From Umbilicaria muhlenbergii (lineage: Eukaryota > Ascomycota > Lecanoromycetes > Umbilicariales > Umbilicariaceae), in the NCBI GenBank assembly GCA_000611775.1, contig KK106982.1, positions 1,968,643 through 2,032,642 on the forward strand: a DNA stretch of 64,000 nucleotides, read 5' to 3'. Both the position numbers and the translations under genes were made by a program. Under the pieces are notes generated by a model. That model did not search any database. It was not told the DNA's origin and saw nothing but the letters and a program-made list of their open reading frames with translations. Positions within the stretch are counted from its first letter, which is position 1, and every line of letters begins with the position of its first letter. This document shows positions 10,137 to 22,400 of this stretch, one piece after another.

Positions 10137-13100
10137 CATCAGAATATCAGTCATGAAATGAACTGTGACTCATGAATCTTTTGAAAAGATGACAGTCTTC
10201 AGCTGTGACCTGTCAGTCACTGAAAGCTTGACATCATCAGAGATGAAGATCAAGATCTCATCATCAAACAAGTTCTTAAGAGAATGTAGAATGTTGAGTT
10301 CATTCTTCACTCAGCTTAATACTTACATTCACCTCAATCATATCATGTTCAAGAAGGAGTCTGACAAAGTGTTGTATACATTTTTTTACTTGAGGTTTGA
10401 TGCTCTTAATTGATTTAAGCTGACCCTCTGAGATTATATGAAAAATGAGAAGAAGGATCATGAAGATCAGATGAATGAGATCTTTTTTAATTTAAAGAAG
10501 TTCAAGAATCAGATAAGAATTGTGTTTGAGATCATTAATCAGGAAAGAATCATGAAGTGAGAAATTTATAATATCATGCAGAAAGAAGTTGCTGTGATGT
10601 ATGCAGTCAATTTTCAGAGACATGTCATGTATATGAACTGAGATGACACTGTCTTAACTGCACAGTACTACAAAGGCTTGAAGAACTTCATTAAAGATGA
10701 AATCTCTTAATTGAAGTGATTAAGTACCTTAGTCAAGATGATTGAAAAGTCAGTCATCATCAACAACTGCATGTATGAGAGGATCATGGAAAAAAACCAG
10801 AAGAATTATGTATCATCAAAGGTGAACAAGCCTCATGAAAGCACTCAGTATAATAATCAGCTTTATTACAGCTCTCAACTGATGAAAATCAATGTGACCT
10901 TCTGAAGGAATTAATTTCAGAGAGGAGTCAAGCAGCTACTGAAGGGTATTAAAGTCAAAGGAAATTGTTATAACTGTGAAAAACCAGGACATTTCACATG
11001 CAATTGTTGAGTCTCAATGAAAGCCTTTTCATCAAAGAAGAAGACATACGCCGCTGTGTTAAAAAAGTCAGCACTGAAATAATCAGTTCAACATAATGTT
11101 ATGTCTTGAACAGCTTGCTATGATGACAGCTGTATAATTCACTGAAGTAACAAAGATGACTCTGAATGATTCTCATGTCAATCAAAGAAGGCAAAGGAGT
11201 ATGCTGCAGCCTCTCACAGAAATTCTGTCACAGATGCAGAGAAACATCAAGTTAAGTAAGATCAATTCAGCTTGAAGAGCAACTACATTGACAGTGATGA
11301 TATGATACTCTCATTCAGTGAAGAGGAAGACTTCATGAAAGTAATGTCTTCTGAAGACTCAGATGAGTTCATGAAAGAAGACAAGAATGAGTGATTAACT
11401 ACTCATGAAAAAAGATGAATTCAAATGTATACTGAAATACTCAATGCCCTCAGCAAGAAAGAGGAGTATGTGAAATGAGTAGAAGAAATAAAGGATCAGA
11501 TTTTTTACATTATTCAAGATGCATTTACACAGAATCAGAATCATGAGGACATCAATTATCAAGATATAATTAAGAAGACACCCTCAAAAGGTTCTCAGTT
11601 CATCATCAGAGGAGGATATGTTACCTTTGATGAAGCACACATCTCATGAGAACTTCATATGAAAGTATGAGAACTTTGAAGTGAATACTTGAAGAGAGAC
11701 CTGAACAAGTATTCAGCTCAGAGAGTGAATCTGAGAGACTTTGAGTATGTAGAGAAGAACTTAAGCTTCTCCCCTTTTAGTTCAAAAAATTAGAAGGCCC
11801 TTTGAGTCAGAGGTCTCTGAAGACGCTTAATTTAAAGCCTCTGAGCAGTGATCAACAATGAGAGTTCATCACTGCAGCACAAGAAGACATGAGCAACTTT
11901 CATGTTTAAGTTAAAGTCAATGATCAGTCAGCCTGACTGCTAATAGACAGTGACTGTACAGGGAACTTCATGAACTCAGGATTTACTGTGAAACACATAA
12001 TTCAAACACAGGTGAAGCAGAATCCCTTCAGACTTCAAGAGTTTAATGAGACCTTTATGAAACATAACAATGAATGAGTAAACTGAGAGACGGTTTCTAC
12101 GCTCATGCGTTTAGGTCAACATTGGGAAAAGATTCAATTCAACATAATGAAGCAATCAGGAAGTGATATAATCCTGAGAATATCATGACTCTGAGCAGCA
12201 AATTCAATGATCAATTGAGCTGAAAATGAGATATACTTTGTTAAGGGTGATAATTTTAATAAGTTATATTCAGTCCTGAACTCACCTGAAGGTGTGAAGA
12301 TCTTCATTATGTTAATGAAAGAGATGCATGAGGAACTGAAGAATCCTGATGCAAAGGTATTATAAAGTAGATGAGTCAATGATGATCAAGACTTTATTAT
12401 CAAGTTATTTATCTCTAAAGAATATAAAGACTTCAAGGAATTGTTTACAGCTGTAAAGGATCAGGACGCCTTGTTAAAACATTAAAAATGAAATCATGAA
12501 ATCAAGATCATGAAAGGTTGCACATCAATGAAGTAACTTATCTACTCATTGTCACCTCAAAAGTTAAACGCTTTATGAAAATACTTAGAGGAGAACTTAT
12601 GAAAAGGATTCATATGAGAATCACAATCTTCAGCTGAATATTTAATACTGTTTATACCAAAATCAGATGATTCACTCAGGTTGTGTGTTGACTATTGAGC
12701 ATTGAACAACATTATCATCAAGAACAGTTACCCTTTGCTGCTCATTTCAGAATTGCAGGATAAATTTCAGGGAGAAAAATGATTCATAAAGTTAAATATT
12801 CTGAGAGCCTTCAACCAGATTTGTATCAAAGAAGGAGATGAATGAAAAACAGCATTTCAAACAAGATCAAGACTTTATGAGTACCTGATAATGTTTTTTA
12901 AATTGACAAATGCGTCAGCAACATTTCAGGCTTTTATCAACAACATACTGCAGGAATATCTGAATCAGTTCATGATTATGTACCTCAATGATATACTGAT
13001 CTATTTCAAGACAAAGGAGCAGCACATTCAGCATGTTTGCAAAGTTCTGCAAGCACTTCAGGATGCAGGTTTGCAGGTAAAGCCTGAGAAGAGTCTTTTT

Positions 13101-15321
13101 CATTTCAAGGAAGTACACTTCTTAAGCTTCATCATAACATCAGAAGGGTTACAGATAAACTTAAAAAAGATATAATTTATGATTGAATGATCAGTACTGA
13201 AGAACATCAAGGAAGTACAGTCCTTCCTTGAGTTCACAAACTTCTATAGAAAGTTTATTGAAAAGTATTTAAAAATCACATCACCTCTAACAGAGTTGAT
13301 CAAGAAAGATCAGAAATTTAAGTGATCACTTGAAGCACAAAAAGCCTTCAATGAGTTGAAGAAGAGATTCACTTCTCAATTAATTCTCATGAGTTTCAAC
13401 CCTGAGAAACTTATTACGCTCAAGACAGACGCGTCAGATGAAGCTATAAAAGCATGCATTAATCAGTTAAACAATAAGAGATGTCTACAGTCAGTAGCTT
13501 TCTATTCAAGAAAGTTTATAAACACTGAAATGAGTTATGAGATACATGACAAGAAGCTGTTAATTATTGTTGATGCATTTAAACAATGACATGTATATCT
13601 GAAAGGACCTAAATATGAGGTTTAAATATACTCAGATCATAAGAATCTGTTGTATTTCATGACAACAAAAGTCTTAAATTGAAGACAAGTGCATTGATCA
13701 GAAGAGTTGTCACAATACAACTTTAAAATTCATTATCAGAAAGAATCAGAGAACGTTAAAGCAGATGCTCTCAGTTAATGAGCTGATTATTTGCAAGATA
13801 AATCAATCATCAGTCATGCTATCCTCTGAGAGGATGAGCAAGGGGACATGTCTTTTAATAAACAGTTCAACCTCATCATATGAGTAGAAGATAACATTTT
13901 TGAAAACAAGATTCAAAAAGCATTGAAGAATGATAAGTTAACACAGCAGGTTCTTCAGAATATTAAAGATCATGAAAGCTTCAAAAAGAAGAAAGATTTA
14001 CTACTTTTTCAAGACTTGATTTATGTTTCTATTAGTCTTCAACAGAAGCTAATAGAGGAGAGTCATTTCAACAAGATGCACAGTCATCAAGGAATTAACA
14101 AAACAGTAGAACAACTCACAAGGACATATTACTTCTCACACATGAAGAAGAAGGTTGAAAAGATCATTCAGAAGTGCAACATCTGCTGAAGAAGCAAAGC
14201 AGATCAACATAAGTCATACAGTTTATTTAAATCATCAAAGACATCATCAAGATCATGAACAAGCATCACATTAAACTTTGTAGTGAAACTACCAAGGTTG
14301 AAAGAACCCCTGATGAAAGCAGTTTATGATTTAATATTAATTATCACTGACAGACTCATGAAGTATGAATACTTCATACCTTATAATGAAGCATCATCAG
14401 CAGAGGAACTCACATATATGTTTTTAAAAATTATAATAATCAATCATGAACTGCCTGAAGAGATAATCTCTGATAGAGACAAACTCTTCACCTTCAAGTT
14501 TTGAAAATCATTAATGAATCAGTTAAGGATTCATCATAAGTTATCAACATCATATCATCCTCAGACAGACAGACAGACAGAACAATTAAATTAAATTATG
14601 AAATAATACTTACAATGTTATATTAATTATCAGCAAATTAATTGAGTAGAACTCTTACTGATAACTCAGTTAACATACAACTCAGCAGCAACAGAAACAA
14701 CTGAAGTATCATCATTCTACATCAATTACAGTTTCAACTCAGCTATGAATGAGGTCAGGGGACTAATAATGATAACACAGAAAGCAAGAATACAAGTGAA
14801 TCACCTCAAGAACCTGCATGAAATGTTGCAGAGAGACATTAAGTTCACCTCAGAAAGATCAGCAGTATATTATAATAAAAAGAGAGTTAAAGGACCTACT
14901 CTTAAAGAGGAGAATAAAGTATACCTTTTACATCATAATATTAAGACAAAGTGACTTAGCAACAAATTAAATCACATGAAGTTGAGACCTTTTTGAATTG
15001 CAAAGACTAAGGGAAGTGTCAACTATGAACTTGAGCTTTCACCTGCTATGTGAATACACTCAGTATTTCACATGTCACTACTTGAATCAGCAGACCTGGA
15101 AATGTCAGTGCAAAGAAATTCATCAGAGATTGACTCAGAAAGTCAAGATGCTGAATTCAAAGTAAAAGAAATTCTAAATCAGCAAGACATAAATGATGAG
15201 TCACACTATCTGATCAAATGAAAGGGATATGATAGTGAAGGAAACACATGAGAATCAGAAGAAAATCTTACTCATTGTGCAGTGAAACTGCATCAGTTTC
15301 AGCAAAGAAATCTGCAGCAAG

Positions 15322-15921
15322 TCAGTTCATGTCAACAAGGTTAAAAGCCTCAGGCGTGAAGAAGTCAAGAGGAGGCTCATTAAAAGAATCAGCAGCTGTA
15401 GTAGTTGCATGCTCATCTGCCTTCAGTTCCTTGATGTTCTGAAGTTCAGTACAGATTAAATCTGACTGTTTCTTCCTCAGAAAAGTGATTTGTTTGTGAA
15501 GTCTCTCTTTCTTCACTCTCATCTCTCACTTTTGTGCTGCAACAGCATCCTTTTCTTTTTTCAGATGATGAATCTTCACACTCACTCTGTTGATCTCCTC
15601 TGAAGATATGAATAAGTCACAAGAGATGTTCAGCTGAATGCAGGCATCACACTTATTACAATCATCTGACATCTTGCACTTCTTGTCACTGATTAAGCAG
15701 TGACTACATGTTCACATGACAATCCTCTCATTCTCAGTGATCAAATCAGCCAGATGAGAACAACAAGAAGTAGATGACTTCTTCTTTCTGATATCAGATG
15801 AAGGCATGAGGGAGGTTGAGTTTTTGAGGACAAAAATGTTGAGGAGGAAGCTAATGTTACATCTTTCAGTAAATGATACCTGAATAATACATGTAGCAGG
15901 TGTACATGTGGTACTGCTCAT
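15322..15921 (-). other. Antisense accessory reading frame of element B (broken)
   Basis: This is the counterpart of 2522-3121 in element A: 600 bp, on the strand opposite to gag-pol, starting inside the 3' LTR. The cysteine pattern (about 15610-15712) is the same as in A, and the coiled-coil-like Lys/Glu/Arg/Leu stretch follows. It is broken, as in A. It may encode a DNA-binding or dimerising accessory protein, which is inference from the pattern alone. Confidence 0.6.
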
Positions 15922-16288
15922 GATGCTTAAGACATGAGCACCTCAAGCACTCAATCACTCATGATGCTCAAGGCATGAGCACCTTGAGCACTCAACTGCT
16001 CATGATGCTCAGAGCATGAGCACCCTTGAGCAGTAAGATTACACATGTAGAGCAGTACAGTCACACATGAGTCTTTTAAAGTATTATATAATCACAGGTA
16101 GATTCATAGTTAGGAGCTCATGCTCAACTCATGTATTAAATGCAATCTCATAAGTCTACTACCTTCTAGCCTATTCAAGTCTACATGTGATCAGTAGTTC
16201 ATTGAACCAAGCGCTGTGGTTAAATGAATGTTGGTATAGTTCATTGAATGATTGTATTATCCCTGTCACTATGACATCACCTGTTACA
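15855..16288 (+). repeat. 3' LTR of element B (434 bp)
   Basis: The limits are TGTTACA...CCTGTTACA. It is preceded by a purine tract gaggaggaag (15841-15850), the likely polypurine tract, and followed by the target duplication TGTGT. Confidence 0.95.
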
Positions 16289-16293
16289 TGTGT

Positions 16294-16478
16294 AATCTTA
16301 CTGCTCAGGGTGCTCATGCCCTGAGCATCATGAGCAGTTGAGTGCTTGAGGTGCTCATGCCCTGAGCATCATGAGCGGTTGAGTGCTCAAGGTGCTCATG
16401 TCTTGAGCATCATGAGCAGTATCACATGTACGCCTGCTACACATACCATCCAGGTACCGTTTAGCAAGAGGTGTAACA
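16294..16478 (-). repeat. 5' LTR of element A, outer part (185 bp)
   Basis: This is the displaced outer end of A's 5' LTR, restored beyond element B and ending in TGTTACA on the minus strand. GCAAA follows directly and matches the sequence left of A. Confidence 0.93.
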
Positions 16479-16483
16479 GCAAA

Positions 16484-19400
16484 GCTATTGTAACCTGTAA
16501 ATTACTTTCATGAAGGTTTGCCTCTGATTTTATCAGCAGTAATCTTCTCAATCAGCTCATGTTCTCTCTTATACTTTTTTATCAGATTCTTTAAATTTCT
16601 TAACAGGTCCTCATCATATCATTGATCATGTACAGATGAGTAACCCTTTCATCTGATTAAGTATTTTGTTATGCTTTTGTCTTTCTCAATCTTTCAGTTC
16701 CTTCTACTTATCAGCTTTTTTATCTCATAATCATGTCATTCTGAATTGAACTTCTTTATTGATGATGAGTTATTTAATTAATCTGTACACTCATAAAGGT
16801 CCTCCTCTTTAGGTGCTGACTTCAACTGAGTTATGAACATTATCAGGTGTATTTTTTAGTTCACTGATATGTTTAAATGATAAGTGAGGAGGCCTACTTT
16901 TTCTGTTATCTTAAATGAATCAGCCCTTTGGTTGAAGAGCTTTCAGTTTGTTATAAATGAGAGTGTATACCTTTTATGAAGTTTTATAAAGACCTCATCA
17001 TCAACCTTCATCAACAATGATCAATGATGCTTGTCATATTGTATCTTCATCTGAAAGTTAATAAAATTCACTGCTTCTTCAGCTTCCTTTCATATGATCA
17101 CTCTGTTTTTAATGAAATCAGAGTCTGCTGTTTCACTTTCTCCTCTTAACATGAAGAGAGTGTCTCTCAGCCTGAATCTGTATATCACCTCATTTAATAA
17201 TAACCTGATTGATGTGTTCTTCTGCTTGTTGAGCTCTGATCTTAATCTTGAAAGGTACTTCACTCAATTCACCTCAGGATTTTCAGTTAAAAAGTATTAA
17301 AGTGTTATCTCTGCAGTTTGATTGATTCTTTCTGATTGTTCATTCATTTGAGGATGATATGCTGTCAAGGTCAACATCTTTATCTTCAGTCTCATTGTTA
17401 ATCCTTTTCAGAAATTTGACATAAACTTAAAGTCTCAGTCTGATATGATGACATCTGAAACTCCTCAGTTTGTGAAGCCTTTTAGCAGGACTCTTGCTCA
17501 GTCTTTCATCATGTATGTACTTTTTTCTGAAAGTAAAGTCACCTTCTTGAAGATCTTATCTGTGATTGAGAGTGCAACATCAAACCCCTCTTTCATTGTC
17601 AGCAAGGCTAGAATGAAGTTTATTGTGATAATTCTGAAGGAGATGTTTTTTGTAATGATTGACATCATCAATCTGTATACAGCGTGCCTCTTAGTTTGGT
17701 TAAGCTGACATTGATAACAATGATTGATGTATCTCTTAAGCCGCTTAAATAGCTTTCTTAGGTAAAGGTTGCTCATCACTGCATCATATGCTCAATGAAA
17801 TTCACAATGATGATTATCATCATGTGCTAACTTGAAGATCTTCTTCTTCAGTGTTTTTAAAATGCACAGTCATCTTCTCTCATCAAGTGCCTGATAGTAG
17901 ATTAACCTGTCAATTCAACAGAATTGAATGTTTTTCAGAGACTCTGACTCTGTTGTCTTCTTTTGATCCTCAGCATGCTTCTTTAATGCACTCAGTATCT
18001 TGCTTCATTGCTTATCTTTTTTATATACTTTCTTCAGCTTGACCTGATAGTTCTGTGACAATTTCATCAAGCTTACTTGAAAGGTGAACACTTCATCAAG
18101 GGTGCCTTCATCTGATGATGTTTCAATCTGCTCATCAGCAGTTTTACTCAAGAGCTTAAATAATGCATCTGATATGATATGCTGCTTCCCTGGTCAGAAC
18201 CTAATGTCTAAATTGAAAGTTGACATGTATTAAGATGCTCTCATTAAGCGTAAGTTGACTTTGTCTGTAGATGAGAAGAACAAGGTTGTTTGCTTTATTA
18301 TGAAGGTAATCATCAAGTGATCAGTGTAAATTATGATGAGTTTGATGCAGCTCTTCATTATGTGCCTTATTTTTTAAAGTGTTTATATTAAAGCTGTCAC
18401 TTTCAGTTCTGTAGGTCAGTAGCTTCTCTCTGTGTTATTTAATAACTTAAATAAGAACATCACTGGTTCAATGCTCTTTTTAGAGAAGTTGTTTCTCAAA
18501 GAATCTCCCTTAACATGATATATCATTATATCAAACCCTCACTGCTTAGAGCTGTCTAAGTTGATGTATAATTGCTTTAGCTGGTTGAAAAAGGTGAGAA
18601 ATGTTAACTTCTCAAAGCACTTCTGTAGAAGCTTGAAGGATTCCCTTTCTCTGATTATTAAAGTGAGGGTGATCTTCTTTATATAAGCTCTTCAGTCATG
18701 ATCACTTTTAATTAAGCAGTGTCTGAGGAATTCTGTCTTCTGATGTTGAAGAGGTTCTACTATCTGAGTGTAGTACACTATGTATTGCTGAAGTCATTCA
18801 GTCAAGCCTAAGTAGATTTTCAATGAATCAAGAGTTTTAAAGAACTTCAGGTTTTTCAAAGCTGTTATCTTCTCCTTCACAATAGAATAACTGAATTCAT
18901 CAACTCTTTGTTTTAGCAAAGTCACACTGAGGTATCTTATGAAGGACTTTATTCCTTTTAAGCTTATCCTCATGTTCTGAAATAACTTCAGTATTATCTG
19001 AAGGTGAGCTGCGTGTTCTTTTAACTTTTAAGAGTAGATCATGATATCATCTATGTAGCCTTTAAAGAAGGATTTAAATGAGTGTAGTAAGTTGTTCATT
19101 TTACACTGTATATAAGGAGGTAAATTCTTGAACCTCATGATTGTCATGTTAAACCTCTCTGAGTCTTGATGAGAGATTACTGTTAACTTATGTCAGTCTT
19201 CTTCTTTTACTGATCATTGATGAAAGAAGCTGATGCAGTTCATAATGCTTATGAACTTTAACTCATGTACTGCTGATATGATTTCACTTTGTAGCAGTAT
19301 AAGGTAGGCGTTCATGATTGTTATCTTATTCAGATCATGAATGTTGATGATTATCTTTTCTTTCCTTGTAGGCTTCTTCTCTGAACTGAAAAACACTGTC

Positions 19401-22400
19401 TTTCATATCACAAAGACTGAGAAGCTAAAGAGAGTAAGTTCATTAAATCAGGACATTCTTTCTTGCTCATGCATTTTATTAAACTCCTCATCTATAACTG
19501 CTCATTCATTTGAACCCGTTGAATAGACATGATGAGAAAGTTTAACAGCAGTAAATGTATTTCAATTGATTGTAAGAGATATTGACAGGTACTCTTCTGA
19601 TGAAATGTTAATGATATCTTCAATATCAGTTCAGATTTTAAGGAAAGCATTTATGACTTCTGATAACACAGTTACTGCCTCAGCATCCTCATAAACTATA
19701 ACTCTGTTAGAAAGCTTAATCTCTGGCTTATTTAAATTTACTTTGATTGAAGTATACTTTGCTGTCAAGGAATGATCTTTCACATCAACAGGATAACACT
19801 TTTCTTCCTCATATTCAATAATGATTCTCATGTGAGTGCATCATGATAATATCCTCTCCTGCTTTGAAGTGTTTTGAACGCATATAAAGGGTATGTTGAA
19901 GTTCATTATGTGAGTGTATGCTCTCTTGAGATCAGGTTCAAAGAGGAAGTCTTTATTTAAGAGTGAAACATGATCATGAACTTTCACTGAGACCTTGTAT
20001 GTTGATCTTGAAGGTATAATTAGCCTTTTCACTGTTCTAACAACTCATCACACCTTGATGTTGTCTTTCACTGTTATTTGAATTGATGCAATTAGATCTC
20101 AGCAGCTTTAAATTATTATTCTTTCTTCAGATAAATTTAAACAGATTCTTTCAGACATCAGTATGTTAATTCTCATCAGGAACTTCATCTTTAAATTATC
20201 TACAACATGAGCTTTCCTTCTCATGTGTGCCTTTGATGATTTGTCATTTATCATTTCATCAAGGAACACATCAAGAATGATGTACTCATCATTGACATAA
20301 TGAGTTGAGCTGATGCTGTGAACACTTATGAGCTTATTTACTTGAAGCACTTTTGTCTCAGGGAGAGTTTCTTTAAGAAAGGATCAGTCTATCAATGACA
20401 TTGTGTAATCAGAGTTTACACAAATCAGGATAATGAGATCTTTCATTGAGAAGAATGCTGATGCAGTGACATAATGTCACTTGTTGAAGATTATCTCATT
20501 TTCAGTGAGCTTTAAAACATCTGACTCAATGATTGAGAGGTTAATCTTGAGTGATGTATCTTCACTCATCATGAGGTTTGCTCCTTGAGTGAATGACTTC
20601 ACCTTTGATCTTTTCTCTATGAATTCAAAAGACCTCATAGTATCAGCTCTTATTGAGTCTTTTGAAATGACTTCATTCATTTGAATAGTTGTACTTGAAA
20701 GCCTCTTTCCTTTGACTCAACATTTACTCATGTGGCGGTGAAGCTTGTTGTTCAAGGTAAAGGTGAATGCACATCTTCTACAAGTGTAAGTAGTAGACTT
20801 TGAAGGGCTTTTCATGTAATAAACTTCAATGTAATTCATGTTCACTTAAGATCCTGACAGTTTATTCTCCTGACCTTTAAAATGTTTCATCTTTGATTGA
20901 CTGAATGCTGAGGCCTGATTCTCATTATCTCTGAGCTGTAGTGAATTATTAAATTGATTCATTTAAGATGCATGATAATTGTAAGCTTCTGATACATCAT
21001 AGCTGAGTTCTCAATCATTCTCAGAGTAGAACTCATCAGAATACCTGTGATATACTGTTTAAAAAAAGCTGTAATTGTTTCAGTTATCATAACCTCATTA
21101 ACTCTGATAATTGTTTCAGTTTCCTTGAAACCCTTGATTGTTTGATCTTTCATAAGATTAATTCAGAGTCACTTCAATCATACCTGCAGTGATCTGAAGT
21201 TGTTCAAAGCGTGACTCTGCTTGAATTTAAGTCATCAGCTGAGGTTCAGATGAAGCTCCTTGATTCTGCTGTGAAGGATTGTAAGTGTTGTTCATTGCAA
21301 ACAGAAGAGAATGATTAGATGAAAACTGATACTGATTAAAAAATAATGTTTGAATAGAAAATTGAGCTTGATTAAGGTACTGAAGCTGATTGAGACACTG
21401 ATAGAAAGATCAGTTGTTCTGAAAAGATTTAAAAGGATAAGAAGAATCATAAAGAAAGTCTTGATCTCTTTGATATCTTTGATATTCTTGTCCTCCTCTA
21501 TTATAAAAGTTAAACTCATCTTGATTAAAAGGTTGATTCATTGATTTGTCATTTCTTTCTCTGTATCTTTCTTGTTCTCTATCATTGGCTTGACCTTGAT
21601 TCATGAAGTTGTTTAATTTATCTTGAGATTTATTATTTTGATCTTGATGTTCTGTTGACTTAATAACATTCTGTTTACACTTCTTCATTGCATTTCACAT
21701 CTCTTTTTAACTTTTTAATTCTTCAGAGAACTTCTGAAGCATGATTCCTGACTTGAGCATTACTGTGATTGTTTAAAGCTTGATGTCTAGACCTTGTCAG
21801 GCTCAAGTGAGTTGAGTTAAAAGATCAGTTATGCCTGCTGCTTAAGCATACCTCATCATGTTTTGCAAATAACCTTGAGGTTCCCTGTTGTTATGAGCAT
21901 CTGAAAGAGAGTAGTGTTCCTTGTTAAGCTGTTTCAAGGCCTTCATCATCATCATCTTGAAGTGTTTTGCTAATTTAGAAGTGAACTTCATAAGAGGCAT
22001 GTTTCTTAAAGTTCATCAAGTGAAGTCATTGAGTTCCTGTAGATATCAGTTCAAGATGTTGTCTTAAAAATATGTAAACAGATTCTCTGTCACCTTCTCT
22101 TCTTCTACAAGGAGAGCATAATCTTTGACTCATTTAATGAAAGTGTAGACTTCTTGATAGATAGTTTCTTTAAAGTTGAAGATAACATCTTCAGTTTCAT
22201 ATGATTCTGAAACATCAAGATGAAAGAAATCAAGGTCTGAAGCTCAGAAGTTAACAGGAGCTGTTACATGCAAAGTTGAATCTGCTGATCTCAGCACATC
22301 TGAAGGACCTGATGAACCTTGCAGGTTAAACACTGAGTGAAGCTTCTCATCAAAAAGTTGAGACAAAACTTGAATTTGCTCTGAAGAAAAGGCTGTGAAT

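Larger units (their letters stand above)
9690..16288 (+). mobile_element. Element B: Ty3/gypsy chromovirus-type LTR retrotransposon nested in the 5' LTR of A
   Basis: This is a structurally full-length fossil copy of 6,599 bp, flanked by a perfect TGTGT duplication (9685-9689 and 16289-16293). The parts in order are a 434-bp 5' LTR, then gag (from about 10165) with a CCHC knuckle near 10966-11010 (pattern C-x2-C-x4-H-x4-C). A protease region with a D-S-D-type motif lies near 11940, reverse transcriptase at about 12560-13180 and RNase H at about 13400-13790. The integrase zinc-binding part is at about 14040-14190 and its core at about 14300-14600. A chromodomain-like tail near 15190-15300 is followed by an antisense frame (15322-15921) and a 434-bp 3' LTR. 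Coding frames are broken many times. The internal region is 5,731 bp, identical in length to that of A without its insertions. Confidence 0.94.
2156..16478 (-). mobile_element. Element A: Ty3/gypsy chromovirus-type LTR retrotransposon, interrupted by element B and a foldback element
   Basis: This is a fossil LTR element on the minus strand, flanked by a perfect 5-bp duplication GCAAA (2151-2155 and 16479-16483). Its LTRs start TGTTACA and end CCTGTTACA. The parts, read leftwards from the right end, are a 5' LTR split by element B, then gag with a CCHC zinc knuckle near 8560-8610. A protease region lies around 7550-7700, reverse transcriptase around 6440-7000 and RNase H around 5790-6180. Integrase follows (about 3490-5500, itself split by the foldback insertion), then a chromodomain-like tail near 3150-3240 and the 3' LTR. 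After removing the insertions its length is about 6,597 bp. Coding frames are broken many times. RIP-like decay makes clock dating meaningless, but the lack of net indels against B suggests a recent origin. Confidence 0.92.

Noticed and set aside
2156-16478. A 14-kb inverted repeat or palindrome
   Set aside because: The two target duplications and the split LTR show independent insertions of two copies in opposite directions, not a palindromic duplication.
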